Shown: piece after piece, positions 1 through 10,822 of the stretch
How positions within the stretch are numbered: the stretch's first letter is position 1
Layout: each line of letters starts with the position of its first letter
DNA from: Micromonospora sp. FIMYZ51
GTDB taxonomy: Bacteria > Actinomycetota > Actinomycetes > Mycobacteriales > Micromonosporaceae
Assembly (NCBI RefSeq): GCF_038246755.1
Contig: NZ_CP134706.1
Coordinates: 124,001-188,000, forward strand
DNA: 64,000 nt
Direction: 5' to 3'
Made by a program: the position numbers and the translations under genes
The notes under the pieces: generated by a model
What the model saw: the letters and a program-made list of their open reading frames with translations, nothing else
Database searches by the model: none
What the model was told of the DNA's origin: nothing

Positions 1-465
1 CGTGTACATGTTGAACTTGAACTCGTCCGGGTTCCAGCCGCCCTGGTCGACGCCGCGGAACAGGCGCAGCGGCATGATCGGGTCGATGCCACGGCAGTAG
101 AGCACGCCGTGTTCGCGGTAGGTCGGGAAGGCCATGTCCTGCGTGCGCAGCGCCCGGCCGGAACCGACCTGCGCGGCCTCCTGGCCCAGCAGGCTGGCCC
201 ACAGGCCCAGTTCGCCCTGCCGTTGCAGGGCGGTGGCCTCGGCGTCCAACTTCCGGACGAGTACCAGGTCACGGTAGAGGCCGCGGTACTCCTCGGCGGT
301 GAAGTCAACGCGGTACTCGGTGCCGTCCGGGCCGATCACGCTGTCGATCCGCTCACCCGCGGGGGTGAGCAGCTGTACCAGTTCCGGGTCACCGGTCGTG
401 GCCTTCTTGGATCGGGGTGCGGCTCGCCGGCCGCGGGTGCTGGCCCCGGGGTCGCCCTTTGCCAT
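1..465 (-). CDS. pdhA: Pyruvate dehydrogenase E1 component, alpha subunit (5' part, runs off window)
   Basis: This is the first 155 codons of a thiamine-diphosphate E1 alpha subunit, which decarboxylates pyruvate (or a branched-chain 2-oxo acid) in the 2-oxo acid dehydrogenase complex. The visible part has a basic N-terminal tail, then the family's opening block with YRDLVLVRKLD, the GLWASLLGQEAAQVG stretch, and the TYREHGVLY segment before the cofactor-binding core, which lies outside the window. The ATG at 465 is preceded by a GGGAGAGACG Shine-Dalgarno. The family is clear. Pyruvate versus branched-chain substrate cannot be settled from this part; the beta subunit should lie to the left of the window. 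Confidence 0.85.
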   Translation of the reverse strand, partial: MAKGDPGASTRGRRAAPRSKKATTGDPELVQLLTPAGERIDSVIGPDGTEYRVDFTAEEYRGLYRDLVLVRKLDAEATALQRQGELGLWASLLGQEAAQVGSGRALRTQDMAFPTYREHGVLYCRGIDPIMPLRLFRGVDQGGWNPDEFKFNMYT

Positions 466-1006
466 CCGTCTCTCCCTGTCGTGTCTGCGTCGGCACCGGG
501 GGGTCACCCGGCCGCGCGACTCGTGCGCCCACCCCGGCTGGTGCCGGGATCGGTTCCTGGCGACCGCGCCTAGCCCCGGTGGGGGTTGCCGCGCGGCGTG
601 AGCCGGATTCATGGCCGAACCCGGTTCGGGAGCGCCGGTGCACAGTCGCGCCTACCGCATGGGTGCGCGGAGGCCGCGGCTGCGCTGCCGCCGTTGCTCC
701 ATATTCGCATCAGGGGTGAGTCGTCCCACACCCCGCCTGCCCCGCAGCCCGCAGGCTGACTGCGCCGCATCCCGGCACGGGCCCGCTTCGTTACCCGAAA
801 TGCCGGAGTGTCTGATCGAACGACGCGCGACCGAACCGTCATGATTCGTCGCCATTCGGCCAGATATGCGTGGCGACACGCGGTACGGGGTTGGCCCACC
901 CAGAGTCACTGATCGAGGCTGTTCGAGTGGATCCCGAACCAGCTGCGGCGGTCCACCGGGCCCGCACCTGACGGTCCCGGCCAGGGGCGACGACGAGGAG
1001 TGCGAG
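466..1006. other. Intergenic region between divergent pdhA and the proline-rich protein gene
   Basis: About 540 bp without a convincing gene; short open frames on both strands lack ribosome sites and known domains. Read on the minus strand (the pdhA direction), two blocks look alike: GCGAATATGGAGCAACGGCG near 690-710 and GCATATCTGGCCGAATGGCG near 850-870. They could be imperfect direct repeats of a regulator site. No terminator with a T-tract was seen. Confidence 0.35.
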
Positions 1007-1756
1007 GTGTCCGAACCAGGTGAGGGGCCCGGGGCGGTGAGCCTGCGCCGGCACCGGTCGACCGGCGGTTACCGCCGGGTGGTGGGTGCGCACCGGGCCG
1101 CCCGTACCGCCGGCGCGACCCGGGGTTACCTGCTCACGGTGGCGCTGCTCGCCGGCACGGCCTCGATGCCGGTCCTGGCCGCGATCAGCACCGGTTCGGC
1201 GACGGTCGGCAGCACCGCGCTGCCGGACAGCAGCACCCGCTTCATCCCGACGCCGTCGATCGGTCCGGTGGTCATCCCGCCACCGCCCACCGGCACCCCG
1301 GCGGCCACCGGATCGGCCGTGCCGTCGGCCGGCCCAGCCGTCACGCCCGTCGATCCGGCGGTGCGGAACGGCCCCACCCCGCTGCCCATCGTCACCGGGT
1401 TCGAGCCGCCGGTACGCCGTCCCGAGCCACCGACGAGCCCGCCCGCGCAGCGCCCGACCGTGCCCACGCCGGCCCCGTCGCCCGCGCCGCACCCGAGTCC
1501 GCCACCACCGACCCCGTCACCGTCGCCGTCGCCCACCCCCGAGCCGTCGGCCGAGCCGAGCGCGTCAGTGGTGCCGAGCGCCTCCGTCGAGCCGAGTACC
1601 TCGGCGGAGCCGGAGCCGCCCGTGCCGCCGGGTGAGCCGGAGCCGCCCGCCGAGCCCAGCGCCTCGGCGGAGCCGAGCGTGTCCGCCGAGCCAGGTGTGT
1701 CGGGCGGACCCGGTGACCCGACCGGCCAGGTACCCGTGCCCACGCTGCTCGGTTGA
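1007..1756 (+). CDS. Proline/serine-rich exported or membrane-anchored protein
   Basis: 249 residues, no recognised catalytic domain. After about 35 basic residues there is one hydrophobic segment (YLLTVALLAGTASMPVLAA) that would act as a signal peptide or membrane anchor. The rest is a low-complexity extracellular region: PTPSPSPSP runs, then repeats of the type EPSASAEPSVSAEP. Such tails usually span the cell wall. The GTG at 1007 was chosen because GAGGAG lies about 6 nt upstream; an open frame reaches back to 866 but has no ribosome site. Function unknown. It converges on the next gene with only 11 bp between them. Confidence 0.6.
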   Translation: MSEPGEGPGAVSLRRHRSTGGYRRVVGAHRAARTAGATRGYLLTVALLAGTASMPVLAAISTGSATVGSTALPDSSTRFIPTPSIGPVVIPPPPTGTPAATGSAVPSAGPAVTPVDPAVRNGPTPLPIVTGFEPPVRRPEPPTSPPAQRPTVPTPAPSPAPHPSPPPPTPSPSPSPTPEPSAEPSASVVPSASVEPSTSAEPEPPVPPGEPEPPAEPSASAEPSVSAEPGVSGGPGDPTGQVPVPTLLG

Positions 1757-1767
1757 TCTGGCGGTTG

Positions 1768-2985
1768 TCAGTCGTCGTCGGTGAGGCGGTGCCGGTTGGC
1801 CTCGATCCAGGCGTCGAGAGCGGCCGGGTCATCCGGATCGACGCCCTCGGCCATCAACTGGGCGACTGCGGCGGTCGCCGGGCTGCGCCGCTCACCGGTG
1901 GCGTAGAGCCGGACGAACTCCGGCACCATCTCCTCGATCGCGGCGTCGGTCCCCGCCGCCGCGGCGGCGGACAACCCGCGCCGACGGGCGGCGTACCCGG
2001 CCCAGGCGCGCAGCACCCGGGGCAACATCGCGGCGTCGTCCATGTCCAGCACGGCGCGTCGGTGCACCCAGTCGAGCAGGAACAGCCCGGCCACCGTCGG
2101 GCTCCACCGCAGCGGGTCGGCGTCGGGAAAGGTCACCGCGTGGTCCAGCAGCAGGCCCAGGCAGAAGTGCAGGGAGGCCAGTTCCGCGCCGTCGACGGTG
2201 TCCAATCCGGCCCGGACCGCCTCCGACGAGGCCAGGAACCGCCGGATTTCCTCGGCCCGCTTGGCGTCCGGCAGCGGATCGTCGGCCGGCGCGGGCGATG
2301 CCACCGCCGCAGGCAGGACCGCCAACCGGGCCCCGACCAGCGCGCGATCCGTGGCCAGTGAACTCGCCCCGGGCAGCTGTCCCAGTTGGTCGGTGACCGC
2401 CAGATGCCGGCTGACCTCGCCGCGTACCCGGGTCGGGTCCTCCTCCCGGAACCAGGTCAGCTCGTCGGCGGCACACAACCGCCGGACCTGCTCCAGGATC
2501 AGGTCGGCCGGCCCGCCGACGAAGATGTCCTTGGTGATGCCGATGTTGTGGTCGACCAGCGCCACCAGCGCGTGCTCGGGCCCACCCGTGTCGTCGTCGT
2601 AGGCGAACGTGGCCAGGTAGGAGGTCTGGTCGCCGTAGACGTCGCCGTACGCCCAACTGCCGGTGAGGTGCACCCGGCCGAGCTGACCGGACCAGGCCGG
2701 TGCGGTGGCACCGGGGCGTACCCGGTCGGCGCCTGTCGCATCCGGCACCAGGGCCGCGAAGACCGCGCGGACGGTGGTCGCCGCAGCGGCCCGTCGGCGG
2801 GTGGTGGCCGCGAGGAAGCCGGCGACGAACTCCCGTACCGCCGCCTCCCGATCCGTCTCGGCGATCTCGTACACGCTGCCCAGCAGTGCCGTGCCCAGCA
2901 TCTCCGCGTCGAGCGCCGAGTCGAGCTTGGTCACGTCGCGTGCGGCGTGCAGCACCGCCTCGTAGGGGGTCTGTGGCGTGGCCAT
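1768..2985 (-). CDS. Conserved actinobacterial protein of unknown function (405 aa)
   Basis: Not recognised as a named family. The protein is soluble, alanine-rich and mostly helical by composition, with no signal peptide or membrane segment. A central block (WSGQLGRVHLTGSWAYGDVYGDQ, then FAYDDDTGGPEHALVALVDHN) is rich in acidic and aromatic residues and could bind a metal or nucleotide, but no named motif is complete. ATG start at 2985. It is transcribed towards the proline-rich gene. In-frame coding over 1.2 kb with strong G/C third-position bias supports a real gene. Confidence 0.7.
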   Translation of the reverse strand: MATPQTPYEAVLHAARDVTKLDSALDAEMLGTALLGSVYEIAETDREAAVREFVAGFLAATTRRRAAAATTVRAVFAALVPDATGADRVRPGATAPAWSGQLGRVHLTGSWAYGDVYGDQTSYLATFAYDDDTGGPEHALVALVDHNIGITKDIFVGGPADLILEQVRRLCAADELTWFREEDPTRVRGEVSRHLAVTDQLGQLPGASSLATDRALVGARLAVLPAAVASPAPADDPLPDAKRAEEIRRFLASSEAVRAGLDTVDGAELASLHFCLGLLLDHAVTFPDADPLRWSPTVAGLFLLDWVHRRAVLDMDDAAMLPRVLRAWAGYAARRRGLSAAAAAGTDAAIEEMVPEFVRLYATGERRSPATAAVAQLMAEGVDPDDPAALDAWIEANRHRLTDDD

Positions 2986-3114
2986 GACCCGACCCTACGC
3001 CGCTCGCCGTCCGCTCATGCACTCCAGCGAGCCGAGCACCGACGTGTTTGCGGGTGCGCGTCCCGGGCGAGGTGCGGACCGCGCGCCGGCCGGCCCCTGG
3101 TGGGGCGGCTGGCG

Positions 3115-4791
3115 TCACCGGTGCCGGGCGACCTCCAGCACGGTCCGCGCGTCGGCGTGCGCGGCGATCACGGCGCGCACCGGGTTGAGGACGTACTCGT
3201 CACCCACGGCGGCCACCGACTCGACCAACCGCGCCTGCGCCCGCTGCCCGGCCCGCCGGGCAGCCCACCGGGAGACCGGCCGGGCCACCCCGGCCATCAG
3301 CAGCCCGGCCAGCAGCCCGCCGAGCAGCAGCAGGGTCGGTGCCGGCACCTCGCCGACCATCGGATGCCGCAGCTCGGGCAGCCCGAGGGCGCGCAGCGCG
3401 TAACCGAGGACCAGCCACCCCAGCCCGGCCAGGGCGGCGAGGGTCACCAGCCACTGTGCCGCGCCGACCAGCCGCCACCAGAACCGGGGCCGGTCCATGC
3501 CCAGATCGGCACCGGCGACCGCGCGGTCCAGGGCGTCCGGCAGGTCGCCGATCCGGGAACGGGCCGCCGCGGTCACCGCGTCCGGCCAGGCGCTCGGCAG
3601 ACCGGACCCGGCCCGCTCGGCCACCGTACGCAGGGCCAGTGCCAGCGCGGACTTGTCGGCGACGCTGGGTTCGGGCACGGAGGTCGCGGCGACCAGGCTC
3701 TCCGCCGGGTCGCCCGGCGGACCGGAGAGGTGCAGCCGGCGCAGCGGGTCGGAACGCAACCGTCGCCAGAACCGGATCAGCGGCCAACCGGTGGCCGACG
3801 CGGCCCGGTGCCGGTAGGCGTCTTCGACCGCGGTCACCACCGCCGGTACCCCCGCTGCCGCACTCAGCGCCCGGTTCAGTGGGCCGACGGCGGGATCGTC
3901 CGGGGCGAGCGCCGAGCGGGGTGCGCCGACCATCTGGTCCAGCGCGTCCACCACGGCGTCCACGTCACCGGAGAGCCGGCGGAGCGCGGCCTGCCGCTCG
4001 GCGACGGTACGCTCCAACGCCTCCCGCAGGCCGTTTGGGCCGTTCGGGTCGGCGACGGTGGTGGCCAGCAGCGGTACGCCGGCCAGCCCGTCCGCGTCGA
4101 GCAGCCGGCGCAGGTCGGCCAGGACCCGGGGAACCTCGGCCGGCGGTAGCCGGTCGGCCTGGTTGAGCACGACCAGTGTGACGTCCCGGTGCCGGTGGAA
4201 CTCCCCGAGATAGCTGCGGTGCACCACCCGGTCGGCGTACTTCTGCGGGTCGACCACCCAGACCACGAGGTCCACCAGGCCGAGCAGCCGGTCCACCTCA
4301 AGCCGGTGCGAGTGCTGCACCGAGTCGAAGTCCGGCAGGTCGAGCAGGATCAGTCCGTGCAGCGCGGACTCGTCGTCGCCGTCCAGCAGGCTCTCCCGGA
4401 CGAACCGGTGCCGGGGCAGCACGCCGAGCCAGTCGAGCAGCCGGCTGCCCCCGTCCAGCGGTCCCCATACGCAGGCGTGCGCCACGCCGGTGGTGGGGCG
4501 GCGTACCCCGACGGGCGACAACTGCATCCGGGCCATCGCGTTGAACAGGCTCGACTTGCCGCTGCCGGTCGCGCCGGCCAGGGCCACCACGGTGTGGTCG
4601 CGGGAGAGTGCCAGCCGGGTCCCGGCCCGCTCGACCAGGGTGCGTGCCGGTACCAGCGGGGTGTCCGGCAGGTGACCGTCGACGATGCCGAGGAAGCGGT
4701 GCACCGCCTCCAACCGGGCGACAAGTTGGTCGGCGTCGACCCGCCCGTCGGCCCGTAGCGCCTCGCGTAGGCGCCCGCCCAGGCCGCTCAC
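3115..4791 (-). CDS. Dynamin/YfjP-like membrane GTPase, second of a coupled pair
   Basis: 558 residues. G1 is GATGSGKSSLFN near residue 70, the switch II region is LPDFDS, and G4 is a canonical NQAD in VVLNQADRL, so nucleotide binding should be intact. A helical region follows, then two hydrophobic segments (from WLVTLAALAGLGWLVLGYAL and from TLLLLGGLLAGLLMAGVA) near the C terminus, as in bacterial dynamin-like proteins and YfjP-type GTPases. The GTG start overlaps the stop of the upstream GTPase gene (GTGA), implying translational coupling and probably a heteromeric complex at the membrane. Streptomyces DynA/DynB form a comparable coupled pair; orthology is inferred, not shown. Confidence 0.75.
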   Translation of the reverse strand: MSGLGGRLREALRADGRVDADQLVARLEAVHRFLGIVDGHLPDTPLVPARTLVERAGTRLALSRDHTVVALAGATGSGKSSLFNAMARMQLSPVGVRRPTTGVAHACVWGPLDGGSRLLDWLGVLPRHRFVRESLLDGDDESALHGLILLDLPDFDSVQHSHRLEVDRLLGLVDLVVWVVDPQKYADRVVHRSYLGEFHRHRDVTLVVLNQADRLPPAEVPRVLADLRRLLDADGLAGVPLLATTVADPNGPNGLREALERTVAERQAALRRLSGDVDAVVDALDQMVGAPRSALAPDDPAVGPLNRALSAAAGVPAVVTAVEDAYRHRAASATGWPLIRFWRRLRSDPLRRLHLSGPPGDPAESLVAATSVPEPSVADKSALALALRTVAERAGSGLPSAWPDAVTAAARSRIGDLPDALDRAVAGADLGMDRPRFWWRLVGAAQWLVTLAALAGLGWLVLGYALRALGLPELRHPMVGEVPAPTLLLLGGLLAGLLMAGVARPVSRWAARRAGQRAQARLVESVAAVGDEYVLNPVRAVIAAHADARTVLEVARHR

Positions 4792-6635
4792 GATCGCTCC
4801 CCGCCGGGTGCCGCTGCGGCGAATCCGCTGTGCAGCCGGGCCGCCTCGACCCGTTCGGCGGCCCGGCGCAGCTCCGCCGCGGTCCGGGCGGCAGGCCGTG
4901 CCTGTTCGGTCCGGGTCAGGAAGCGGGCGGCCTCCGCCTCCAACAGGACGCGTACCCGCTTCAGCAGATCGTCCCGGGCCTTGTCGGCCAGCTTGCGGAC
5001 GGCCTGGTCGCCGAAGATGGCCTGGAGCACCGCCTGCCCGGCGACGGTGGTACCCGCCCCGGTGGCGACCTCCAACCCGGTCGGAATGAAGGCCGTCGAG
5101 GCGAAGACCGCGATCATCACCACCAGCCCGGTGGCGTTCACCGCGTACGCCGCCGTGCGGGCCACGAAGCGCCGGTCGCCACCCTCGGCGCGGACCAGTT
5201 CCAGTACGCCCCGCTGCCAGTCCCGGATCAGCCGCTCGATCCGTTCGGGTAGGTCGGCGCAGTGGTGGGCCAGTTCCGGTTCGAGCAGTGCGGCCCCGGC
5301 AGGATGGGCCTTCCAGCCGGTGTAGGCGTGCTCGGCCGCCTCGGCCGCCACCCCCCGCAGCAGGGTCGACAGCTGGGACTCGATTGCGTCCTGAAGCTGC
5401 ACCGCCGGTGCCGGTCGACGGCTGAACGTGGCCGCCACCCGGTCGCGCAGCCGGCCGATCCGCGCCTCCAGGGTGCGGAAGAACTCGCTGGTGCCGATGA
5501 ATTCCTGCCAGCGGGCGAGCACCTCGCCACGGAGCATCCGACCGTCGCGAAGCCCCTGCTCGACCGTCCGGTTCGCGGCCCGGTACGCGGCAAGTACCCG
5601 CTCGTCCAGGGCGTCCGCGGCGGCCACCTGCTCGTCGGCGGCCTCGGCCAGGCTCGCCAGCGCCGGTTGCAGTGCGGCCAGGGCGCCGCCCAGGGTCTGC
5701 CGTACCACCGCCGCACGGGCGTCCGCGTCGGCGGCGAGCCGGGCGAACCAGTCCGCCAGCGGCGCGGTGACCCGGTCGGGCAGCAGGCCCTGCCCGTCGA
5801 TCCAGGTCTCCGGCAGGACGAACAGCGGTGCCGAGCCGAGCTCCTGCTCGGCGAGCATCTCGGCGAGATGGGCGGCGACCTCGTCGGTGGCCTCCGCCGG
5901 CACCCGGTCGAGCACCAGGGCGATCACCGCGCCCCGGGCCCGCGCGCTGTGCAGCAGCTCCCAGGGGACGGCATCGGCGTAGCGGGCGGCGGTGGTGACG
6001 AAGAGCCAGAGGTCGGCGGCGGCGAGCAGTTGACCGGCCAACGCGCGGTTGGCGTCGACCACCGAGTCGATGTCGGGGGCGTCCAGAAACGCCAGCCCCG
6101 GAGGTAGCGCCGGGGCGGTGACCAGGTGCAGCGTGCCGGGGTCGGTGCTGGGCTGGTTGGTGCGGGTCAGCCCGGGCAGCAGCTCGCCCCGGCGGAACCA
6201 GGCCGAGTCGGCCGGATTGCAGACCAGGACCGGCGAGCGGGTGGTGGGTCGCAGCACGCCGACGGCGCTGACCCGGGCCTGTACCAGGCTGTTGACCAGG
6301 GTCGACTTGCCGGCCCCGGTGGAGCCGCCCACCACCACGAGCAGCGGCGCGTCGAGGCGGGAAAGTCGGGGTAGCAGATAGTCGTCGAGTTGGTCGGCGA
6401 GCGCGGCGCCGGTCCGCTCGGCCGGTTCGGCCGAGGGCAGCGCCAGCGGAAACCGGGCTGACCCGATCGCGGCGCGCAGGCCGGTCAGGGCGTCGGGCAG
6501 GCGATCGTCCCCGGTGGCCGCGGGCCGGTCCTCCCCGGCGTCGGTGAAGCCGGTGCGAGCTGCGACGGCGGGCGCGCCGGAGGGCAAGGCGGAATCGCCG
6601 TTCGTCGTCACCGCTAAAGCGTGCCCGACCGACAC
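4788..6635 (-). CDS. Dynamin/YfjP-like membrane GTPase, first of a coupled pair
   Basis: Up to 615 residues. It has a Walker A/G1 motif GGSTGAGKSTLVN near residue 105 and a LDAPDIDS switch region. The position where G4 (NKxD) is expected reads VLDRVPAE, so guanine specificity is doubtful. A long helical middle follows, then a hydrophobic segment (TGLVVMIAVFASTAFIPTGL) and a basic, alanine-rich C terminus. GTG at 6635 and GTG at 6611 are both possible starts and neither has a clear Shine-Dalgarno. The gene is divergent from dnaK, sharing about 200 bp, and is coupled by overlap to the next GTPase. Confidence 0.75.
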   Translation of the reverse strand: MSVGHALAVTTNGDSALPSGAPAVAARTGFTDAGEDRPAATGDDRLPDALTGLRAAIGSARFPLALPSAEPAERTGAALADQLDDYLLPRLSRLDAPLLVVVGGSTGAGKSTLVNSLVQARVSAVGVLRPTTRSPVLVCNPADSAWFRRGELLPGLTRTNQPSTDPGTLHLVTAPALPPGLAFLDAPDIDSVVDANRALAGQLLAAADLWLFVTTAARYADAVPWELLHSARARGAVIALVLDRVPAEATDEVAAHLAEMLAEQELGSAPLFVLPETWIDGQGLLPDRVTAPLADWFARLAADADARAAVVRQTLGGALAALQPALASLAEAADEQVAAADALDERVLAAYRAANRTVEQGLRDGRMLRGEVLARWQEFIGTSEFFRTLEARIGRLRDRVAATFSRRPAPAVQLQDAIESQLSTLLRGVAAEAAEHAYTGWKAHPAGAALLEPELAHHCADLPERIERLIRDWQRGVLELVRAEGGDRRFVARTAAYAVNATGLVVMIAVFASTAFIPTGLEVATGAGTTVAGQAVLQAIFGDQAVRKLADKARDDLLKRVRVLLEAEAARFLTRTEQARPAARTAAELRRAAERVEAARLHSGFAAAAPGGERS

Positions 6636-6693
6636 AAGTAAGACAACCAGTCGGTAGCGAACGATGACTTGCGTCGACCAGGCTCAACTCGAC

Positions 6694-6722
6694 TTGACGA
6701 TTCCGGTGGGCGTGGCACTATT
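6694..6722 (+). promoter_or_regulatory. Probable dnaK operon promoter
   Basis: A TTGACG -35 box at 6694-6699 is followed 16-17 nt later by CACTAT/ACTATT as a -10 box. The start site would fall inside the adjacent HAIR operator, the geometry expected for repression by HspR. The box assignment is by eye. Confidence 0.6.
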
Positions 6723-6739
6723 GAGTCAAGTTCACTCAA
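6721..6739 (+). promoter_or_regulatory. HAIR operator (HspR-binding) of the dnaK operon
   Basis: TTGAGT-N7-ACTCAA matches the HAIR inverted repeat bound by HspR (consensus CTTGAGT-N7-ACTCAAG). The right half overlaps a second small palindrome, CTCAACTTGAG, at 6735-6745. It lies just downstream of the proposed -10 box, about 95 bp before the dnaK start. hspR is the last gene of the operon, so the circuit is autoregulated. Confidence 0.9.
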
Positions 6740-6832
6740 CTTGAGGTGGGGTCGCTGCGGGCGGCGCCCGCCGGGCGGCGGCGACGGGGTGATCCCGGGC
6801 CCTGCTCAACGTTACGAAGCGAGGAAGCGAAG

Positions 6833-8707
<1,875 letters not shown>

Positions 8708-8753
8708 CGGTCCGGTCGGACTCGAGCTCCAAGGCAAGGGATGAGGTAGTCGT

Positions 8754-9530
8754 ATGACGGAGAAGCCACGAGCCGCTGACCCGGGTGACACCGGGTCGGC
8801 GCCGGGTGGCTCGGCGCCCGAGTCGGCTCACGGCGACGCGCCGCAGGTCGTCATCCGCAACAATCGCAAGATCAGCCAGACCCAGGAGCCGGATGGTGCC
8901 GCCGCCGACGCCGGCTCGGACGCCCCGGCCGAGGGGCTGGTCGAGGATGCCGAGGTCGTGGTCGACGCGATCGAGGTGGAGACCGCCGCGCTTAGCGAAC
9001 CGGCCACGGACGGTCCGCCGGTGGTGGACTCCCCCGCGCATCCGGCGGAGGAGCGGCCGGCCGGTGAGTCGGCGCAGGCCGGCGGTGGCGGGCTCGGTGC
9101 CGAGCTGGAGGCGCTGCGCGCCGAGTTGGCGGAACGTACCCGCGACGTGCAGCGGGTGTCGGCCGAGTACGCCAACTACCGCAAGCGGGTCGAGCGCGAT
9201 CGTGGCCTGGTCACCGAGCAGGCGACCGGCTCGGTGCTCGCCGCGCTGCTGCCGATCCTGGACGATCTGGACCGGGCCCGGGAACACGGCGACCTGGTCG
9301 GCCCGTTCGGCTCGGTGGCCGAGCAGCTGACCACCACGCTGGGCAAGTTCGGGCTGACCTCGTTCGGTGAGCAGGGTGACCCGTTCGACCCGACCCGGCA
9401 CGAGGCGGTGGCCCACCAGACCTCGGCCGACGTCACCGAGCCGACCTGCGTGCAGGTGATGCGTCGGGGCTACCAGATTGGTGAGCGACTGCTGCGGCCC
9501 GCGATGGTCGCGGTCGCCGATCCGGAATAG
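8754..9530 (+). CDS. grpE: Nucleotide exchange factor GrpE
   Basis: 258 residues. The N terminus (about 110 residues) is long, acidic and low-complexity, as is common in actinobacterial GrpE. A coiled-coil segment follows (LEALRAELAERTRDVQRVSAEYANYRKR, in two heptad stretches), then the compact beta domain ending in VMRRGYQIGERLLRPAMVAVA, the family signature. It releases ADP from DnaK. It starts 46 bp after dnaK, with GATGAGGT upstream of the ATG, and is separated from dnaJ by a strong hairpin. Confidence 0.96.
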   Translation: MTEKPRAADPGDTGSAPGGSAPESAHGDAPQVVIRNNRKISQTQEPDGAAADAGSDAPAEGLVEDAEVVVDAIEVETAALSEPATDGPPVVDSPAHPAEERPAGESAQAGGGGLGAELEALRAELAERTRDVQRVSAEYANYRKRVERDRGLVTEQATGSVLAALLPILDDLDRAREHGDLVGPFGSVAEQLTTTLGKFGLTSFGEQGDPFDPTRHEAVAHQTSADVTEPTCVQVMRRGYQIGERLLRPAMVAVADPE

Positions 9531-9545
9531 TGCACGACGGTGACC

Positions 9546-9586
9546 GGGCCGTCCCGCCCGCCGAGCTTCGGCGAGCGGGACGGCCC
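9546..9586 (+). terminator. Strong hairpin between grpE and dnaJ (attenuator or processing site)
   Basis: The 12-bp perfect stem GGGCCGTCCCGC / GCGGGACGGCCC encloses a smaller GCCGA/TCGGC hairpin. There is no T-tract, and the dnaJ Shine-Dalgarno follows at about 9604. It lies inside the heat-shock operon, so it may limit read-through or set mRNA stability rather than end transcription. Confidence 0.6.
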
Positions 9587-9615
9587 CGGCCCGGAGGCGG
9601 GGAGGAGGTGGACGG

Positions 9616-10794
9616 TTGAGTTCCAAGGACTGGATCGAGAAGGACTACTACGCGGTCCTGGGCGTGGCGAAGACCGCCCCCGCTGACGAGATCAAGAAGG
9701 CGTACCGGAAGCTGGCCCGCGAGTCACACCCGGACCACAACCCCGGTGACCCCAAGGCCGAGGAGCGCTTCAAGGCGGTCTCCGAGGCGTACGCGGTGCT
9801 CGGCGACGACCCGAAGCGCCGCGAGTACGACGAGATGCGTTCGCTGTTCGGATCGGGCGCGTTCCGGCGCGGCGCCCGCCAGCCGGGCCAGCCCGGCGGC
9901 GTACCGTTCGATGTCTCCGACCTGTTCGGCGGCGGGGCACCCGGTGGCGGTGGCCGGTTCGCTGGCGGCAACATTTCCGACCTGTTCAGCTCGATCTTTT
10001 CGGGCGGCTCGGGTGGCGGCGGTGCACCCGGTCCGGCGCGTGGCCGCGACATCGAGACCGAGGTGGCGCTCGACTTCGACGACGCCGTCCGGGGAGTGAC
10101 CGTGCCGCTGACGCTGCGCGCCCCCGGGGTCTGCGACACCTGCCACGGCAACGGCGCCAAGCCGGGCACCCAGCCGCGAACCTGCCCGGTCTGTCACGGT
10201 GCCGGGGTGACCACCCGCAACCAGGGAGCGTTCAGCTTCTCCGAGCCGTGCCGTAACTGTCAGGGCGTCGGCACGGTGGTCGACGAGAAGTGCCCGGAAT
10301 GTCAGGGCACCGGCGGCGTCACCAAGACCCGTACGCTAAACGTCCGCTTTCCGCCCGGGGTGGCCGACGGGCAGCGGATCCGGCTGGCCGGTCGAGGTGA
10401 ACCGGGCGAGCGCGGCGGCCCGGCGGGCGACCTGTTCGTGCACGTCAAGGTCCGGCCGGACGAGCTGTTCGGGCGCACCGGCGACGACCTCACCCTGACC
10501 GTTCCGATCACGTTCACGGAGGCGGTGCTCGGCATCGACCTGCGGGTGCCGACGCTCGACGGCGCGGTCACCCTCCGGGTGCCGCCGGGTACGCCGAGCG
10601 GACGGATCCTGCGGGCCCGCGGCAAGGGCGTGACCCGCCGCGACGGTCAGGCGGGTGACCTGCTCGTCACGCTCGACGTGGTGGTACCGGCACGGGTGTC
10701 CGACGAGGCTCGAAAGGCCCTGGAGACCTTCGCCGAGCAGAGCCCGCCAGCCGGGCGGGAACATCTCGACGCCCGGGTGCGTCGATTCGATTGA
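9616..10794 (+). CDS. dnaJ: Chaperone protein DnaJ (Hsp40, type I)
   Basis: 392 residues with full type I architecture. The J-domain opens KDYYAVLGV with HPD in RESHPDHNP. A G/F-rich linker follows (GGGAPGGGGRFAGGN), then four zinc-binding CxxCxGxG repeats (CDTCHGNGA, CPVCHGAGV, CRNCQGVGT, CPECQGTGG) and two C-terminal beta domains. It stimulates DnaK ATPase and delivers substrates. The best start is TTG at 9616, with GGAGGAGG about 7 nt upstream; no ATG or GTG in frame fits better. Confidence 0.96.
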   Translation: MSSKDWIEKDYYAVLGVAKTAPADEIKKAYRKLARESHPDHNPGDPKAEERFKAVSEAYAVLGDDPKRREYDEMRSLFGSGAFRRGARQPGQPGGVPFDVSDLFGGGAPGGGGRFAGGNISDLFSSIFSGGSGGGGAPGPARGRDIETEVALDFDDAVRGVTVPLTLRAPGVCDTCHGNGAKPGTQPRTCPVCHGAGVTTRNQGAFSFSEPCRNCQGVGTVVDEKCPECQGTGGVTKTRTLNVRFPPGVADGQRIRLAGRGEPGERGGPAGDLFVHVKVRPDELFGRTGDDLTLTVPITFTEAVLGIDLRVPTLDGAVTLRVPPGTPSGRILRARGKGVTRRDGQAGDLLVTLDVVVPARVSDEARKALETFAEQSPPAGREHLDARVRRFD

Positions 10795-10822
10795 TCGGTG
10801 AAGCGGTGCGGAGGTGAGTGGC

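Noticed and set aside
2386..4149. A 587-codon plus-strand frame across the 405-aa gene and the GTPase gene
   Set aside because: It is antisense to two real genes with clear motifs (for example the NQAD-containing GTPase).
4792..6687. A single 1190-codon fusion frame joining upstream sequence to the second GTPase
   Set aside because: The upstream part is an off-frame shadow of the first GTPase, Arg/Gly-rich with no motifs; the GTG at 4791 with GTGA overlap is the real start.
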